From Polia nebulosa (lineage: Eukaryota; Arthropoda; Insecta; Lepidoptera; Noctuidae), in the NCBI GenBank assembly GCA_951329385.1, contig OX589597.1, positions 9,947,501 to 10,011,500 of the forward strand: a stretch of 64,000 nt of DNA, given 5' to 3'. The translations under genes were made by a program, and so were the position numbers. A model generated the notes under the pieces. The model did no database searches and had not been told where the DNA came from. It was given only the letters and a program-made list of their open reading frames with translations. Of this stretch, positions 10,593-20,832 are shown piece by piece (positions within the stretch are counted from its first letter, which is position 1; the number at the start of each line of letters is the position of its first letter).

Positions 10593-11730
10593 TACCTAAA
10601 GACTGTTTGCGTTGCTTCAATAAACTAGGAAGACAAAAACGAAGTAACGATCTGCCACCTGTCCCCACACGATTCTAAATTGATCCAAATAAATCCACAT
10701 CATCAGATAAACAAATTCTGCCTCTCAAACAAATTACCAACCAAAATAAATCCTATAAAAATAAACAAAATACGCGCAGCTTCACAAATATTTACCCAAA
10801 CGAAACTGCCAAAAAAATCTTATTTGCCAAACTTAAGCGGCTGAGGCTTACGGCTTCCCCTGTATACATTTGCCATGGTGTTTGGCAATTTTACCCTAAA
10901 ATATCCCCGGGGAATCTTTGTGGGTGAATTAATTCGAGTCTTGGTTTAATTTTAACGGTTTCCCAGGCTAACACTCCAATGGTAGGTTCAGGAATTGGGG
11001 TAATGGCTGTTTACCTTACGTAAGAATATTTAGGGGCCACTTTTGTTATGAGACTGTTTATATATGACTTGTTAAGAAAGTGGGTCTTATGGTTGTTGGT
11101 GAATTTGTGACGTAACAAATTAGTTTTTATTACAGCTCTGTAATCTAATCTGATGAAGACGGAGGATACTGGAGGCGGAGGGCGGTAAACTGTGGGTTCT
11201 TGTGACAGCAATAACCTTCGATTGATTAAGATGATTTATGTTTATTCACATACTTGAGTATCTATGTACCATTGTACTATAATGGGTGTTTTTGAACTAA
11301 AATTTCTTTACGCACGCTTGACTTGGGGAGTAAGCTGGTGAATGCATGATGAGAGCGTTACGAAAAGTTTGATCGGGCGAAGCGAACAGAAGAGATGGAG
11401 CTAAAGAATTTTTACTTCAGTCGTGTGGTCTAAAGCACACTCATTTTATTTTTTTAGAGGTGGAGTATTTATAACTGAAATAAAACACAGGTTGATTTTA
11501 GTATGAATGAAATTTCCTTTATTTGAAGGATAATTTCATAGTATTAATGTTTAAATATGATTTCGGGCAAAGGCCATCGCGACTAGCGGGTACATGGCGT
11601 AATGTAGAGGTTCAATGCGAATGTCCGAGATATGATTAGTAACTTTTTCGTGCTTCGATTGGAAAGCATTAATTTCGGAGACATGTGGCTCGTGACACGC
11701 GCTACAAATAATTAACTGAAAGAATTTTTT
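10593..11730. other. Unassigned AT-rich sequence
   Basis: No repeat partner within the window and no convincing ORF. The only longer frame is a 66-codon reverse-strand one at 11011-11211, which has no recognisable domain. Confidence 0.5.
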
Positions 11731-11733
11731 GAC

Positions 11734-11872
11734 AAACGATTATTTCACGAAATGAATCTGTTAACTGGCCTCCACGTTCGTGCGATTTTACGCCTTTAGA
11801 TAATGTATTTTCTCTGGGGATATGTAATAAAGTCGTATGTCTACGTGGATAAACCAGAAACCATTGAGGCAT
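11734..11872 (+). pseudogene. Remnant of mariner-like transposase (C-terminal part)
   Basis: One frame reads ISRNESVNWPPRSCDFTPLD, the signature around the last catalytic acidic residue of a mariner/Tc1-type transposase (family form: NWPPRSCDLTPLDYFLWG). It then runs through a degraded region with stops (near 11850). Upstream 11560-11730 may hold more decayed coding sequence but I cannot align it. This lineage differs from the mariner at 20833, whose equivalent motif is YSPDLAPCDFFLFP. Confidence 0.65.
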
Positions 11873-12055
11873 TTTTTTGGTTTGGCTTGGTTGGTATTAG
11901 AACCATTATGAACGATTACCATTAAATGTTATCACATTCTTCAAACTTGGCATATGGCATTGTTAATCTCTCTACAAATAACGTAGAGTTTTATGAAAAA
12001 GGTTTCTTTTCTAAATACCATCAAACAGGTCACGTCGAAGTTGTCAAAATTCTGG

Positions 12056-12215
12056 AGTAGCGGAAGATGCAGCGTTGGAAGGCCTCCCACAAGGTGGACC
12101 GATGACCTGGTGCGGTTCGCGGGTAGCCGCTGGATGCGAGACGCACAGGACCGCTCGCTGTGACGACACTATGTCCAGCAGTGGACATCTTTCGGCTGAA
12201 ATGGTGATGATGATG
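12056..12215 (+). mobile_element. RTE-like LINE 3' end
   Basis: Translated remnants (GRPPTRWTDDL-like, then WMRDAQDRS and YVQQWTSFG) match the C-terminal end common in lepidopteran RTE-type LINEs. The sequence then runs into CGGCTGAAATGGTGATGATG, the usual simple ATGATG tail. Further copies are at 17780-18023 and 18950-19126. Confidence 0.65.
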
Positions 12216-12800
12216 AAATCATATCGACGTCACGTCTATGTGACGTCATCTCTATTTATTCAATTTCAAGAACGAGTGTTCAAACAAACGTCTGTCCACA
12301 CTTCTCCCCATAATTACTAAGCCAGTCCGTTTGGCGGTTTCGATTATTCTAAAGTTTATTTCTCACTGAAAGTTAAAGCAGAGAAACTTCACTTCTATGT
12401 TTCCAGAGCGAGGAATAGTAAATGCAAATTTGAATGAGTTGGGAGCTTAGTTTGAAATGCTTCAAAGAAAACTGAACTGCTGTTTTACATTCAGGTTCTT
12501 TGGATGTCTGATATGGTATGTGGCAGGTGCCTGCATCATTGAAATGCTAAACTATAGAACTTTCACTATTGACTAAGATCCTAGAAACGCCACACTAATA
12601 AAAATTAATAATATAAAATAATGACAAAGAAAAAAAAATATAATAATAATAATAATTATATGAACAACTTTCTCTAAAAAAAAAAAATTGGACTCTCCAT
12701 ACAAAGTTATCATCAGCTGATCAATATTTGTATGGGAATTTAAAAAAAAATAGAATTTTCATAGATTTTCTTGAAGAAAGTTATTCATATCGATAGGCAG
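12216..12800. other. Unassigned AT-rich sequence
   Basis: Contains TAA and A-rich simple sequence near 12600-12680. No gene is supported. Confidence 0.45.
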
Positions 12801-12837
12801 ATGCAGTCCTTAAAATATGACCACACCTTTCCGTTAC

Positions 12838-13057
12838 ACCGTGTATTGACTTGGCTCGCGAGGTTGTCGACATGTGGGATGTGGACTCAGCGACCATTGT
12901 ACCAATAGTCGTGTCAGCCAATAGCTTAATAGCCACGAGCCTCGACCAACATCTCAGGAGGCTCTCATTAGGCGACTGGATCAAGGGCTTGATTCAGAAA
13001 GCTGTACTTCTGGACACGGCTCGCATTGTTAGGCGGTTTCTTTCTGTGGAGCCCTGA
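12838..13057 (+). pseudogene. Non-LTR retrotransposon ORF2 C-terminus
   Basis: The frame ends in IVPIVVSANSLIATSLDQ and then QKAVLLDTARIVRRFL before a stop at 13057, a C-terminal signature I recognise from lepidopteran LINE polyproteins. No RT core (FADD-type motif) is present, so this is a 5'-truncated copy. The GC-rich segment after the stop (CCGCCGGTAGCTTGGACC) then turns AT-rich as its 3' UTR to about 13180. The LINE clade is uncertain. Confidence 0.65.
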
Positions 13058-13180
13058 CCGCCGGTAGCTTGGACCATGTTCCCGATACCGGTGGGCTAAT
13101 ATTTTAATATATTTTAATTTTTTTATTTATTCCTTTAAAAAATATTTAAAAATGTAATAGATAAGAAAGAAAAATTAATA

Positions 13181-13803
13181 AACAAAAATTACACTGCTCC
13201 CAAAACGGTTCAGTATACCTCGTGTGGAAGCAAACCATCATTTAAAGATCCTCATATTTTGTCAACAAAAACATCCTCAGATTCTGATGGCCATCCAAAA
13301 CAAAGCACGATCTTTAATAGAATTTTCTCGAGGCTGTTGCTCAGTAATTTTCATAATCAATTTATCTTCATAACTTAAAACAATTTTCCTTAAAAACATA
13401 GGAGGACATCCTGTGTTCTAAAAATAAGATTGATTCAAGACCATTTGTAGGAATAATCCCTCGGGTTTTCTTTATTTACATTTATATGAAAACATTAATA
13501 GGTTTCACGTGTTTTAATCTTAAATTCTTAGCACAATGATGGTATTAATGGAAAATGCTGTACTCATTTGAATAGAATACTAATCTGCTTGAGAAATAAT
13601 CCGCCTATTGTGTGACAATGGCTCGACTTAAAGTAAAGCGCACCTGTCTTAGAAGATTTGAAATGATAAGATGCAATGCGTAGAGATGTCTTTTGAAGTT
13701 CTGTTATAAAGCTAAACAATCTTGTATGGTACGTTACGGACGGGGTAAATTAAAATTAAAGGGCGGTTTGTACGAGTATCTACAATAATAATATAGTTTA
13801 AAA
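13181..13803. other. Unassigned AT-rich sequence
   Basis: No ORF, RNA gene or repeat partner that I can support. Confidence 0.45.
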
Positions 13804-13809
13804 AACTAA

Positions 13810-14070
13810 AAAAACCAGCCAAGTGCGTGTCAGACTTCTCTAATTTAGGGTTCCGTACGAAATGTATTTTTGACACAGTATAAGCATCGTATTGATCCAA
13901 AGCCATACAAATAGGCTTGGATCAATACGATGCTTATACTGTGAAAATTTGAAGACTAGCTCCAACCAACCGATTGGCTGTAAAACCTGTGTGACAGACG
14001 ACGGACAGTCGGACACGTGAGTGATAGCAATAGGGCTCCGTTTGGACCCTTGGAATACGGAACCCTAAAA
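13810..14070 (+). repeat. Family A repeat carrying an inverted duplication
   Basis: Sense-orientation copy from AAAACCAGCCAAGTGCGTG to GGAACCCTAAAA. It matches the 2427 variant (ACAGCCAATCGGTTGG, complement orientation) but has an additional inverted duplication at 13874-13943. It directly abuts the 5' truncation point of the LINE at 14071. Confidence 0.75.
13874..13943. repeat. Compact inverted duplication (about 30-nt arms, 9-nt loop)
   Basis: Arms 13874-13904 and 13914-13943 are complementary except for one extra A in the left arm. The sequence reads CACAGTATAAGCATCGTATT in the left arm. The copy at 2560-2620 shows only one arm, so the second arm was added in this copy. Confidence 0.9.
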
Positions 14071-16120
14071 CACGCTTTCGTATTCTTTCACGCTGCGTAT
14101 GCACCGATCAAGACATGTACTATAAGGGAACAAACATACCCGTGGATTACTGACACAATTAAACTTATGATGCGTTTACGTGATGACGCACTTACTGCTT
14201 TTAGGAAGACGAAAGCAGATTCTAAAAAAAAATATTACAAGGAGCTAAAACATTTGGTAGTTAGTTCATTGTACAATGAAAAAGTTGCGTATTTTGGACA
14301 TAGTATAAATAATAGAGTAAAAGACCCTAAATTATTATGGAAAAATCTCAAATCCACTCTGACACCCTTCAAACCTAGACAAGACCTACCGTCGCACTTC
14401 ACAGACCCTGACTTAATCAATAAAAGCTTTTTGACTGTTCCTGGTAACCCAGTGGCCAGCCCATCACTTATAACGTTTTATGAAAGTAATAGGCATGGCG
14501 AATCCAGTTTTGTTATCAGTCCAGTGGAACAGAATGATATCTCACGCATTATAGCCAACCTTAAAAGTAACGCCGAAGGCTACGATAACATTACCCTGGA
14601 TATGTTAAACATGACTCTGCCGCACACGTTGAGTTTTATAACGGACATAATAAACCGGTCTAAGTGACGTCCACGTTTCCGAACAATGGAAGACTGCCAC
14701 TGTTAGGCCCTTGCCAAAAAATTCAAATCCAACAGAATTAAAAGACCTACGCCCTATAAGCATATTACCATGTCTGTCAAAAGTCTTAGAGAAAGTCGTC
14801 AGCCACCAATTAACTCTTTTTTTGGAAGAGAATAACATTTTACCCGACTTACAGTCTGGTTTCAGAAAGCAGCGCAGTACATCTACTACTTTATTGGACG
14901 TTACTGATAATATATTAGTAGCCCAGGACAGGGGAATGTGCTCATTACTTGTTTTGCTTGATTTCTCACGGGCATTTGACGCTCTAAATATGCCGCTCTT
15001 ACTATCTAAGTTAAGTTATTACGGTTTCGATCCCAGCGCTACGCAATGGTTCCGTAGTTACCTCACTAACCGGGATCAATTTGTTGATTTGCGTTTGGGT
15101 GACGACACCACACTTAGGTCGGCAATCATGTCAATAGAGAGAGGTGTCCCACAAGGCTCTATATTAGGTCCAATACTTTTTATTTTGTACTGTGCTGATA
15201 TAATAAAATGTCTCCATAGATGCAAATACCATGTATACGCTGATGATGTCCAGCTTTACGTATCCTTCAGACCTGATGAGTACGAAGATGCCATCAAGGA
15301 TCTTAACTATGATCTTCATAGAATCGCCGCTTGGTCTGAGGAGAACAGTTTATCGTTAAATCCATCTAAAACGAAATATATGGTATTTGGTTCGAAACAG
15401 CAACTTGATAGACTACCTCAATCATTTGATTTAAATCTTAAGGGCGAACCAATTGAGCGAGTGTTTGAAGCAAGGAATCTAGGTCTTGTTATGGATAAAG
15501 ACCTTCGATTTGAGAAGCACGTAGCAGGCGCTGTAAGAAATTGTTTTTATCGTCTGAAGGTCTTATACAAAATGCGGCCTTATTTGTCCGTAACGTTGCG
15601 GGAACAGCTAGTGGAAGCCCTGGTGCTCTCTAGGTTGAACTACGCAGACACGGTGTACGGCCCACGCCTATTAGCTCGTACAGATCGGCTCATCCAAAGG
15701 GTACAGAATGCTTGCGCTCGGTTTTGTTACAATATACCTCGTAGAAGCCATGTAACACCTTTTTTAAACAAGCATTATACTCTCAAAATGAAGTCCAGAC
15801 GCAAACTACATCTGGCTTGCCTGCTTTTCGGTGTAGTCAGGTATCAGAAACCCGACTACCTATTTGACAAGCTTACCTGGATTACGGGTAGACGTGAATG
15901 CGGGAGAAGACAATGCTCACAACAGCTGTCAACTCAGTTTCACAGTACAGCTGCTTTCAGAGGCAGCTTTCGTTACGCAGCTTCCAAAGTGTGGAATAAC
16001 CTGCCACCACCTATTAGAGCAATCAACACGATAGGTACATTCAGAAGACGCTTACGGCAGTATCTAGTTGATGCACAACGGAAGCTGGATATGATAGCGC
16101 TAAATGTCTCTATAATATGA
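14071..16120 (+). pseudogene. Jockey-group reverse transcriptase, one frameshift
   Basis: Encodes RNA-directed DNA polymerase of a non-LTR retrotransposon, which copies element RNA at a nicked target. The first part (to 14667) holds the pre-RT linker (APIKTCTIREQTYPWITD). The frame then shifts near 14655-14663, because the downstream frame is already coding at 14660 (LSDVHVSEQWKTATVRPLPK). The RT core follows: LRPISILPCLSK, QSGFRKQRST, LLDFSRAFD, GVPQGSILGP, then the catalytic YADDVQLY at about residue 176 of the second frame (14711 onward). After this come the thumb and C-terminal region up to the stop at 16120. A 469-codon uninterrupted stretch implies a fairly young copy. The single frameshift and 5' truncation make it non-autonomous. 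Jockey versus CR1 clade cannot be settled by eye. Confidence 0.88.
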
Positions 16121-16763
16121 TAACTTATCTAACTGTAACGTTGTGACTGTAGGATAAGAGTAAATGTCTGCAGTTACACAGTTGATAGGAATTGCTCATG
16201 CGCTCGGCTTGCACAGATTGCTTATGTTCTCGACTCGAAAGAAGCTGTAGTTGGTGTCCACACACCATCGTTCTGTTTTCACACATTTATGGTTTTTTAC
16301 ACGCTATTTATAAATTACACATATTCGTTTTTTCACACACTATTATGACACCTTTTTGCACATTCATGGTTTTTTACACGCTATTTTATTGCTATATTAC
16401 TCGTATATACCTATTCGTTATTATCACACACTATTATGACACTATATAGTATTTTTATTTTTTATATTTTTTATTTAAGTATGCAACCCACTATCTTAAG
16501 ACACTTTAAAACTGTTTTACGTCCGTGACACCTCAGGTCCTGTTGAAAACCAGTGTCAGGCACTAGTTGTCTGGCATCTAAGCTGAACTGGACCTATTTG
16601 GCGCAGCCGTGGGGCGCACACTTCATTTCTTTTTTTTTTTTTTTTTCCGTTGTTACTTTTAGTTTATTTTTTTAATTTTTATTTTGTTGTTTGTTTCGTT
16701 TTTGTTGTGTGCCTCTAACTGTAGCCAATAAATGTATTTTCTTTCTTTTCTTTCTTTCTTTCT
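14071..16763 (+). mobile_element. Jockey-group LINE, 5' truncated
   Basis: 2.7 kb comprising the C-terminal two thirds of ORF2 and a 640-nt 3' UTR that ends GCCAATAAATGTATTTTC followed by TTTC repeats. The endonuclease domain and ORF1 are missing. The left edge is flush against a family A copy. The 3' UTR holds two diverged copies of a block ending CACACACTATTATGACAC (16279-16350 and 16360-16442). No clear target duplication is visible. Confidence 0.85.
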
Positions 16764-16839
16764 ATTCTTCGTAGCAAAACCTTTCATTTATATATATTTC
16801 ATATCATGGGAATGCATAAAAAGTTTTTACATTTTTAGT

Positions 16840-17065
16840 CCGTCGTCTTTGGGAGCTCGTCACACTTATTAAAAAAAAAGACATAAACAAAAACCAATCA
16901 ACCACCACCAACCAACCACAACCAACACCATAATCATACATGGTCATCCAAACCAAACATATTGTATGCAAAATTTCAGCTCAGTTGGAAACTGGGAAGA
17001 GAACGGGAACAGAGAACTTCTAATTTTTTTTACATATAACATAATAATGTAGTTACAGGTGAAAA
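16840..17065. repeat. Dispersed repeat (family H)
   Basis: Shares GCAAAATTTCAGCTCAGTTG, GGTCATCCAAACCAAACAT and a GTAGTTACAGGTGAA end with 22400-22605. It is a short non-coding repeat of unknown class. The CCAACCAACCACAACCAAC stretch at 16900 is local simple sequence. Confidence 0.55.
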
Positions 17066-17242
17066 AAAAAATGTAAAAAATACTCGTATTCTGGCTTCGA
17101 CAGAAGACTCAAAATCAATAAAAATGCATCCATACGTTTTCAATAATTCACAGCAACAACACATTCACAGCATTCGACAGCCATAACAAAGAATTAAGAT
17201 CGAATTTAAATTATTTTCAATATTTTGTGGCTCCTTTTATTA

Positions 17243-17300
17243 TTATTATTAATCTAGCCTGTACTGTCCCACTGCTGGGCAAAGACCTTCCTCCATTCCT
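17243..17300 (-). repeat. SINE tail fragment
   Basis: Complement of GCCCAGCAGTGGGACAGTAC followed by a TTATTATTATTAAT run, the common 3' end of tRNA-derived lepidopteran SINEs. The body is missing. Confidence 0.5.
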
Positions 17301-17356
17301 TCTACTACTCTCGGTTCTGTGTTACCTCTTTCCAAATCTCAAGGAAAACATCCACC

Positions 17357-17653
17357 CGGGCCTGCGGACGGCGAGTAGTGGGTAGCTCACCGTCCGATCA
17401 GCACCAGGCCCGAGACTCGACGGCGCGTAGTGTTCCACGCGCGCTTCAAAGAGTTGTCAGCGAAACATGACGGGTCCCGTCTTATCCGATGCCTGCCCAG
17501 GGGTTGTGGATAAATTCGAAACAGAGTTACCACGCCCCTGCATTCAGGGCAGGGAAGGAACAGGGGTGGGTTTTAGTCAGTAAGAGTCTGACACGCCCTC
17601 CCGGTCCACCCTAGAGCGGGAGATGTCATTGGATGATTTCTCACTCCACAAAA
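17357..17653 (+). mobile_element. R1-clade LINE 3' UTR copy, truncated
   Basis: CCCGGGCCTGCGGACGGCGA through GGATGATTTCTCACTCCACA and an A-run. Short flanking similarity (ACATCCA) may be the target duplication. Confidence 0.8.
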
Positions 17654-17779
17654 AAAAGGAACACATCCAAGTCTTCCCGCCATTTTCTTCGTTGTCTGCC
17701 ACGACCTCGTCTTGCCGTTTCAGGATACCAATCTTGAGTTTACCGGGCCCACCGCTCGTTCGGCATACGGCCGACATGT

Positions 17780-18023
17780 GCTCTATATCTTTTAAAAAAG
17801 GTACTGGAGCGGCGACTACGTACCGTAAGGCGCAACATTGCAAGGCTTTACAATTTCAAAAGGTGGAACTGGTGAAGGCCTCGGGAGTCCAATAGATTCG
17901 AGATGCACAGGGCCGGTCAATGTCGCCACATTGACCAGTCCTGTGCATCTCGTACGCCACACTCGAGGGCGCCCTATGTCCAGCAGTGGATGTCTTCCGA
18001 CTGAACAGACGACTGCTCTCTGT
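17780..18023 (+). mobile_element. RTE-like LINE 3' end with inverted duplication
   Basis: Segments AAGGTGGAACTGGTGAAGG and TATGTCCAGCAGTGGATGTC match the 3' end at 12056. An inverted duplication (17899-17952) interrupts it, and an R1 tail (18038-18201) is inserted near its end. Confidence 0.6.
17899..17952. repeat. Compact inverted duplication (25-nt arms, 4-nt loop)
   Basis: Arms 17899-17923 and 17928-17952 match except for two or three positions, around loop CGCC. The arm contains CGAGATGCACAGG and GGTCAATGT. The sister copy at 19040-19080 has only one arm. Confidence 0.85.
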
Positions 18024-18037
18024 AGCAAGCTGGCTAC

Positions 18038-18201
18038 TGCCCGGGGGTTGAGGATAAATTCGAAACAGAGTTACCTCGCCCCTGGGTACTCAGGGCAGGA
18101 AGGAACATGGTGGGTTTTAGTCAGTAAGAGTCTGACACGCCCTCCCGCTCCATCCAGAGCGGGAGAAGTCATTGGATGACTTCCCAACCCACAAAAAAAA
18201 A
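18038..18201 (+). mobile_element. R1-clade LINE 3' UTR copy with perfect target duplication
   Basis: 164 nt of R1 3' UTR ending in an A-run, flanked by AGCAAGCTGGCTAC at 18024-18037 and 18202-18215. It inserted near the end of an RTE-like copy and so post-dates it. Confidence 0.88.
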
Positions 18202-18215
18202 AGCAAGCTGGCTAC

Positions 18216-18598
18216 AGCGTGGCAAGCATGCTCAAGAGCGTTCACTTAGCTACACAGCGAACACTTAAGAAGTCGTATCAAACTTAAATGACGTTTGTAC
18301 TTTAATAATAAAAGAGAGTTAGGTACGCTCTTCCTTGTTTTCCAATAAATCCAATTACTACAACACAACTCTGAGATTTCCGTAATGATCATGAAAGTTC
18401 GGAAAAAGGAAACACCGGAGAAGACACGCGTTTCCTCTCCGTCAAAGACAACTATGAAACAATATTTCATGTTATATAAAATCACTTCTGTAGGAAAACC
18501 ATTATCCTAATAATATCTACATCGAAACTTTTTATTTGTCAATACAGTAATATTTCCTTGTTTACAGTATCCATATATTTTCATTTTTATTGATTGGC
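18216..18598. other. Unassigned AT-rich sequence
   Basis: Begins with a few bases that continue the interrupted upstream copy, then has no recognisable gene or repeat. Confidence 0.4.
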
Positions 18599-18612
18599 AT
18601 ACAAATCAAGTA

Positions 18613-18894
18613 GAGCAGTGGTGGCCCAGTGGTATTGGCCGCGACTTACAAGTTGTAGGTTGTGAGTTCAAACCCATGCAGGCGCTTTACTTTGTGTAAA
18701 TTATTTCATCACCACTGCTCTCAAAACGGTGAAGGAAAACATCGTGAGGAAACCGGCATGTCCCAGAACCAAAAATTCGAAAACATGTGACATTCACCAA
18801 TCCGCATTGGGCCCGCGTGGTGGATTACGGCCCACACCCTCTCACGAAGAGGAGGCCTGTACCCCAGCAGTGGGGATGTTAAAAGGCTGAGATG
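18613..18894 (+). mobile_element. tRNA-derived SINE, full length
   Basis: Polymerase III boxes are visible: A-like TGGCCCAGTGGT (about 18622) and B-like GAGTTCAAACCC (about 18673). The body matches the copy at 3612. The tail is GAGGAGGCCTGTACCCCAGC ending GAGATG. A perfect 14-bp target duplication ATACAAATCAAGTA flanks it (18599-18612, 18895-18908). The head gives no complete cloverleaf, so it is a SINE and not a tRNA gene. Confidence 0.85.
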
Positions 18895-18949
18895 ATACAA
18901 ATCAAGTACCTATTGTAAGTTGCCCATGTTGAGACAAAATTGAAATATC

Positions 18950-19126
18950 TCATGTGTCTGGAGTGGCAACCGCGTATCGGAAGACGCAGCGTTGGAAGGC
19001 TTCCCATAAGGTAGGCCGAATACCTGGTTAGAGTCGCGGGTAGCTGATACACAGGACCGGTCATCGTGGCGACACTTGGGGGCCGACCATGTCCAGCACT
19101 GAACGTCTTTCGGCTGAAATGATGAT
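18950..19126 (+). mobile_element. RTE-like LINE 3' end, disrupted by the TRIM
   Basis: GGAAGGCTTCCCATAAGGTAG, then a CATGTCCAGCACTGAACGTC segment and CGGCTGAAATGATGAT match the 12056 copy. The TRIM at 19127-19587 sits in its ATGATG tail, which resumes as ATGATGAAG at 19588. Confidence 0.65.
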
Positions 19127-19245
19127 TGTGATGAGATTCATATGTGGGTACTTTGTTAATGTTGGTGGTGGGTAAAAAGAGAACATTAAAGCAGGCAGTC
19201 ATTACTGGAGCTTGTGGTTTGATTAATGTTCCTCATAACTTAACA
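19127..19245 (+). repeat. TRIM 5' LTR
   Basis: 119 bp, TGTGATGAGATTCATATGTG to CATAACTTAACA. Differs from the 3' LTR around GGTGGGTAAAA, AACATTAAAG and TTAATGTTCC. Confidence 0.9.
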
Positions 19246-19468
19246 TGGCGCAGCCGGAAGCCGGTTTCAACGGCAATGTAGTATTGATATTTTTAGAATA
19301 GATATTATGAATGTTTACTAAAGTTAGATTCTACAATAGTTAACATGTGTTAGTTTAAGAATTAAACATCTATTCATGTACTTATACCTACCAATTTTTT
19401 TTTTTTGTTAAAAATAAAAGGAATATACATGTATTTTTTTTTTTTATAATTTTGTTAAGGGAGGAAGA

Positions 19469-19587
19469 TGTGATGAGATTCATATGTGGGTACTTTGTTA
19501 ATGTTGGTGGTGGGCAAAAAGAGAACAACAAAGCAGGCAGTCATTACTGGAGCTTGTGGTTTGATTAACGTTCCTCATAACTTAACA
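19469..19587 (+). repeat. TRIM 3' LTR
   Basis: 119 bp, equal in length to the 5' LTR. It is preceded by the polypurine tract and followed by the ATGAT target duplication. Confidence 0.9.
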
Positions 19588-19911
19588 ATGATGAAGTGCC
19601 TATAATTTCACTGGCGCTATTCAAACCTGATCATCGTAATGCTGCTTCAATGCAAAATAATATTTTTATAATCTGCTCATCAGATCATCAGTGCACTACT
19701 AACCTAACATTATATAGTACTGTGTAATCCAATAATATCATAACATATAATTAATCAACATAATTTAGTTGAACCCATTAATTTTCATTAATTATGATTT
19801 CGACGTTGATGTATGGCCATATTAACCGATATCAGAGACCAATACGAAAAGCCTGTAAATGCACTATGAAATGGTGATCTTTCAATTAGTTTTCGAATTT
19901 ACGATATTCAT

Positions 19912-20175
19912 TTAGTCCTCGGATGACCGTATGTCATCGACGAATGGAAACACAAACATGGAATGTGCTTTTAGGATTTGGTAGGCTTTGGTAATTTGAA
20001 GTTGCACATAGCTGGCTTTGATTCGCTTTGACATAGTACCGGTGATGCTGCCGCGTTTCATTAGAGCTTTGTATTTCATGGCTATATTACTTGGAAAGAG
20101 CATTCGGAAATCACGGACACATCGTACTAACCATTTTCCCCGCTTGAACATTGATTTCTGTTGCGTAGGTTTCAA
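19912..20175 (-). other. Hypothetical 87-codon open frame
   Basis: An open frame from a TTG codon (upstream in-frame stop TAA directly before) to TAA. The protein is basic in its first half and contains KWLVRCVRDFRMLFPSN and MSKRIKASYVQLQITKAYQI. Codon usage looks more protein-like than most frames here. I do not recognise it. It could be a terminal exon or an old transposon fragment; no strong splice acceptor is visible just upstream. Confidence 0.25.
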
Positions 20176-20284
20176 TTATCTTGTCAGCTTAATTTCGGAC
20201 GCAAACTTATATAACATAATAGCACCGCACAGGATGTAACCAAAATAACGCAAAAACTGAAAACTGTTAATAAAGGGCCAACCC

Positions 20285-20706
20285 TTTTTCTTTTTTTGGG
20301 GGGGGGTGGGAAACCATCTTATGACTTCTCCCGCTCTTGGTGGAGCGGCAGGGCGTGTCAGACTTTTACTGACTAAAACCCACCCCTGTTCCTTCGTTGC
20401 CTGAGTGCCCAGGGGCGCGGTAACTCTGTTACGAACTTATCCGCGACCCCTTGGCATGCAGGCATCGGCCATGACGGCCCCCTCAGTGGTAGCTGACATC
20501 TCTTTGGAACACTACGCGCCGTCGACTTCCGGGCCTGGCGCTGATCAGACAGTGAGCTACCCATCACTCGCTGTCCGCAGGCCCGCGTCTACTGTGGCCG
20601 GAGATCGTCTCGCGACTCCCGACGCCCAGAGCGTCCCCTGCAGCCACTCCGTTGAGTCTCCCTCACCCGTTCCGCCTCACCCGTTCGCGAGCATTACTGC
20701 TTCATG
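20285..20706 (-). mobile_element. R1-clade LINE 3' UTR plus ORF end, truncated
   Basis: Complement of the R1 3' UTR with the poly(A)-proximal end at left. It extends through the stop region into coding sequence: GGAGATCGTCTCGCGAC at 20600 and GAGCATTACTGCTTC at 20690 are complements of the coding end seen at 28190-28330. The coding part differs by indels. Confidence 0.8.
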
Positions 20707-20832
20707 AAATCGAAGTAAAAACTCAACTGCCCTATGTTATGTTTGCATAACTTGATAAAAAGAACTGAACAGCTGATTTATTTCGCCTAAGAAACACTTT
20801 TACTTTCAGCTTTTCAATGCAATGCAGATGTA

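Larger units (their letters stand above)
19127..19587 (+). mobile_element. TRIM: miniature LTR retrotransposon
   Basis: 461 bp with two 119-bp direct repeats (19127-19245, 19469-19587) that both start TGTGATGAG and end CTTAACA (TG...CA), with about four differences. Directly after the left repeat comes TGGCGCAGCCGG, a primer-binding-site-like sequence close to the tRNA-Ser type used by 17.6/297-like elements. Just before the right repeat is the purine tract AAGGGAGGAAGA (19457-19468). A perfect 5-bp duplication ATGAT flanks the whole (19122-19126, 19588-19592). The 223-bp interior has no ORF, so mobility would need gag-pol in trans. Few LTR differences suggest a fairly recent insertion. Confidence 0.92.

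Noticed and set aside
12239..12250. GTGACGTCATC near 12240 as a regulatory CRE site
   Set aside because: A short palindromic match occurs by chance often, and no promoter or exon lies nearby.
20405..20707. 100-codon + strand ORF
   Set aside because: Antisense shadow of an R1 3' UTR and ORF end on the reverse strand.
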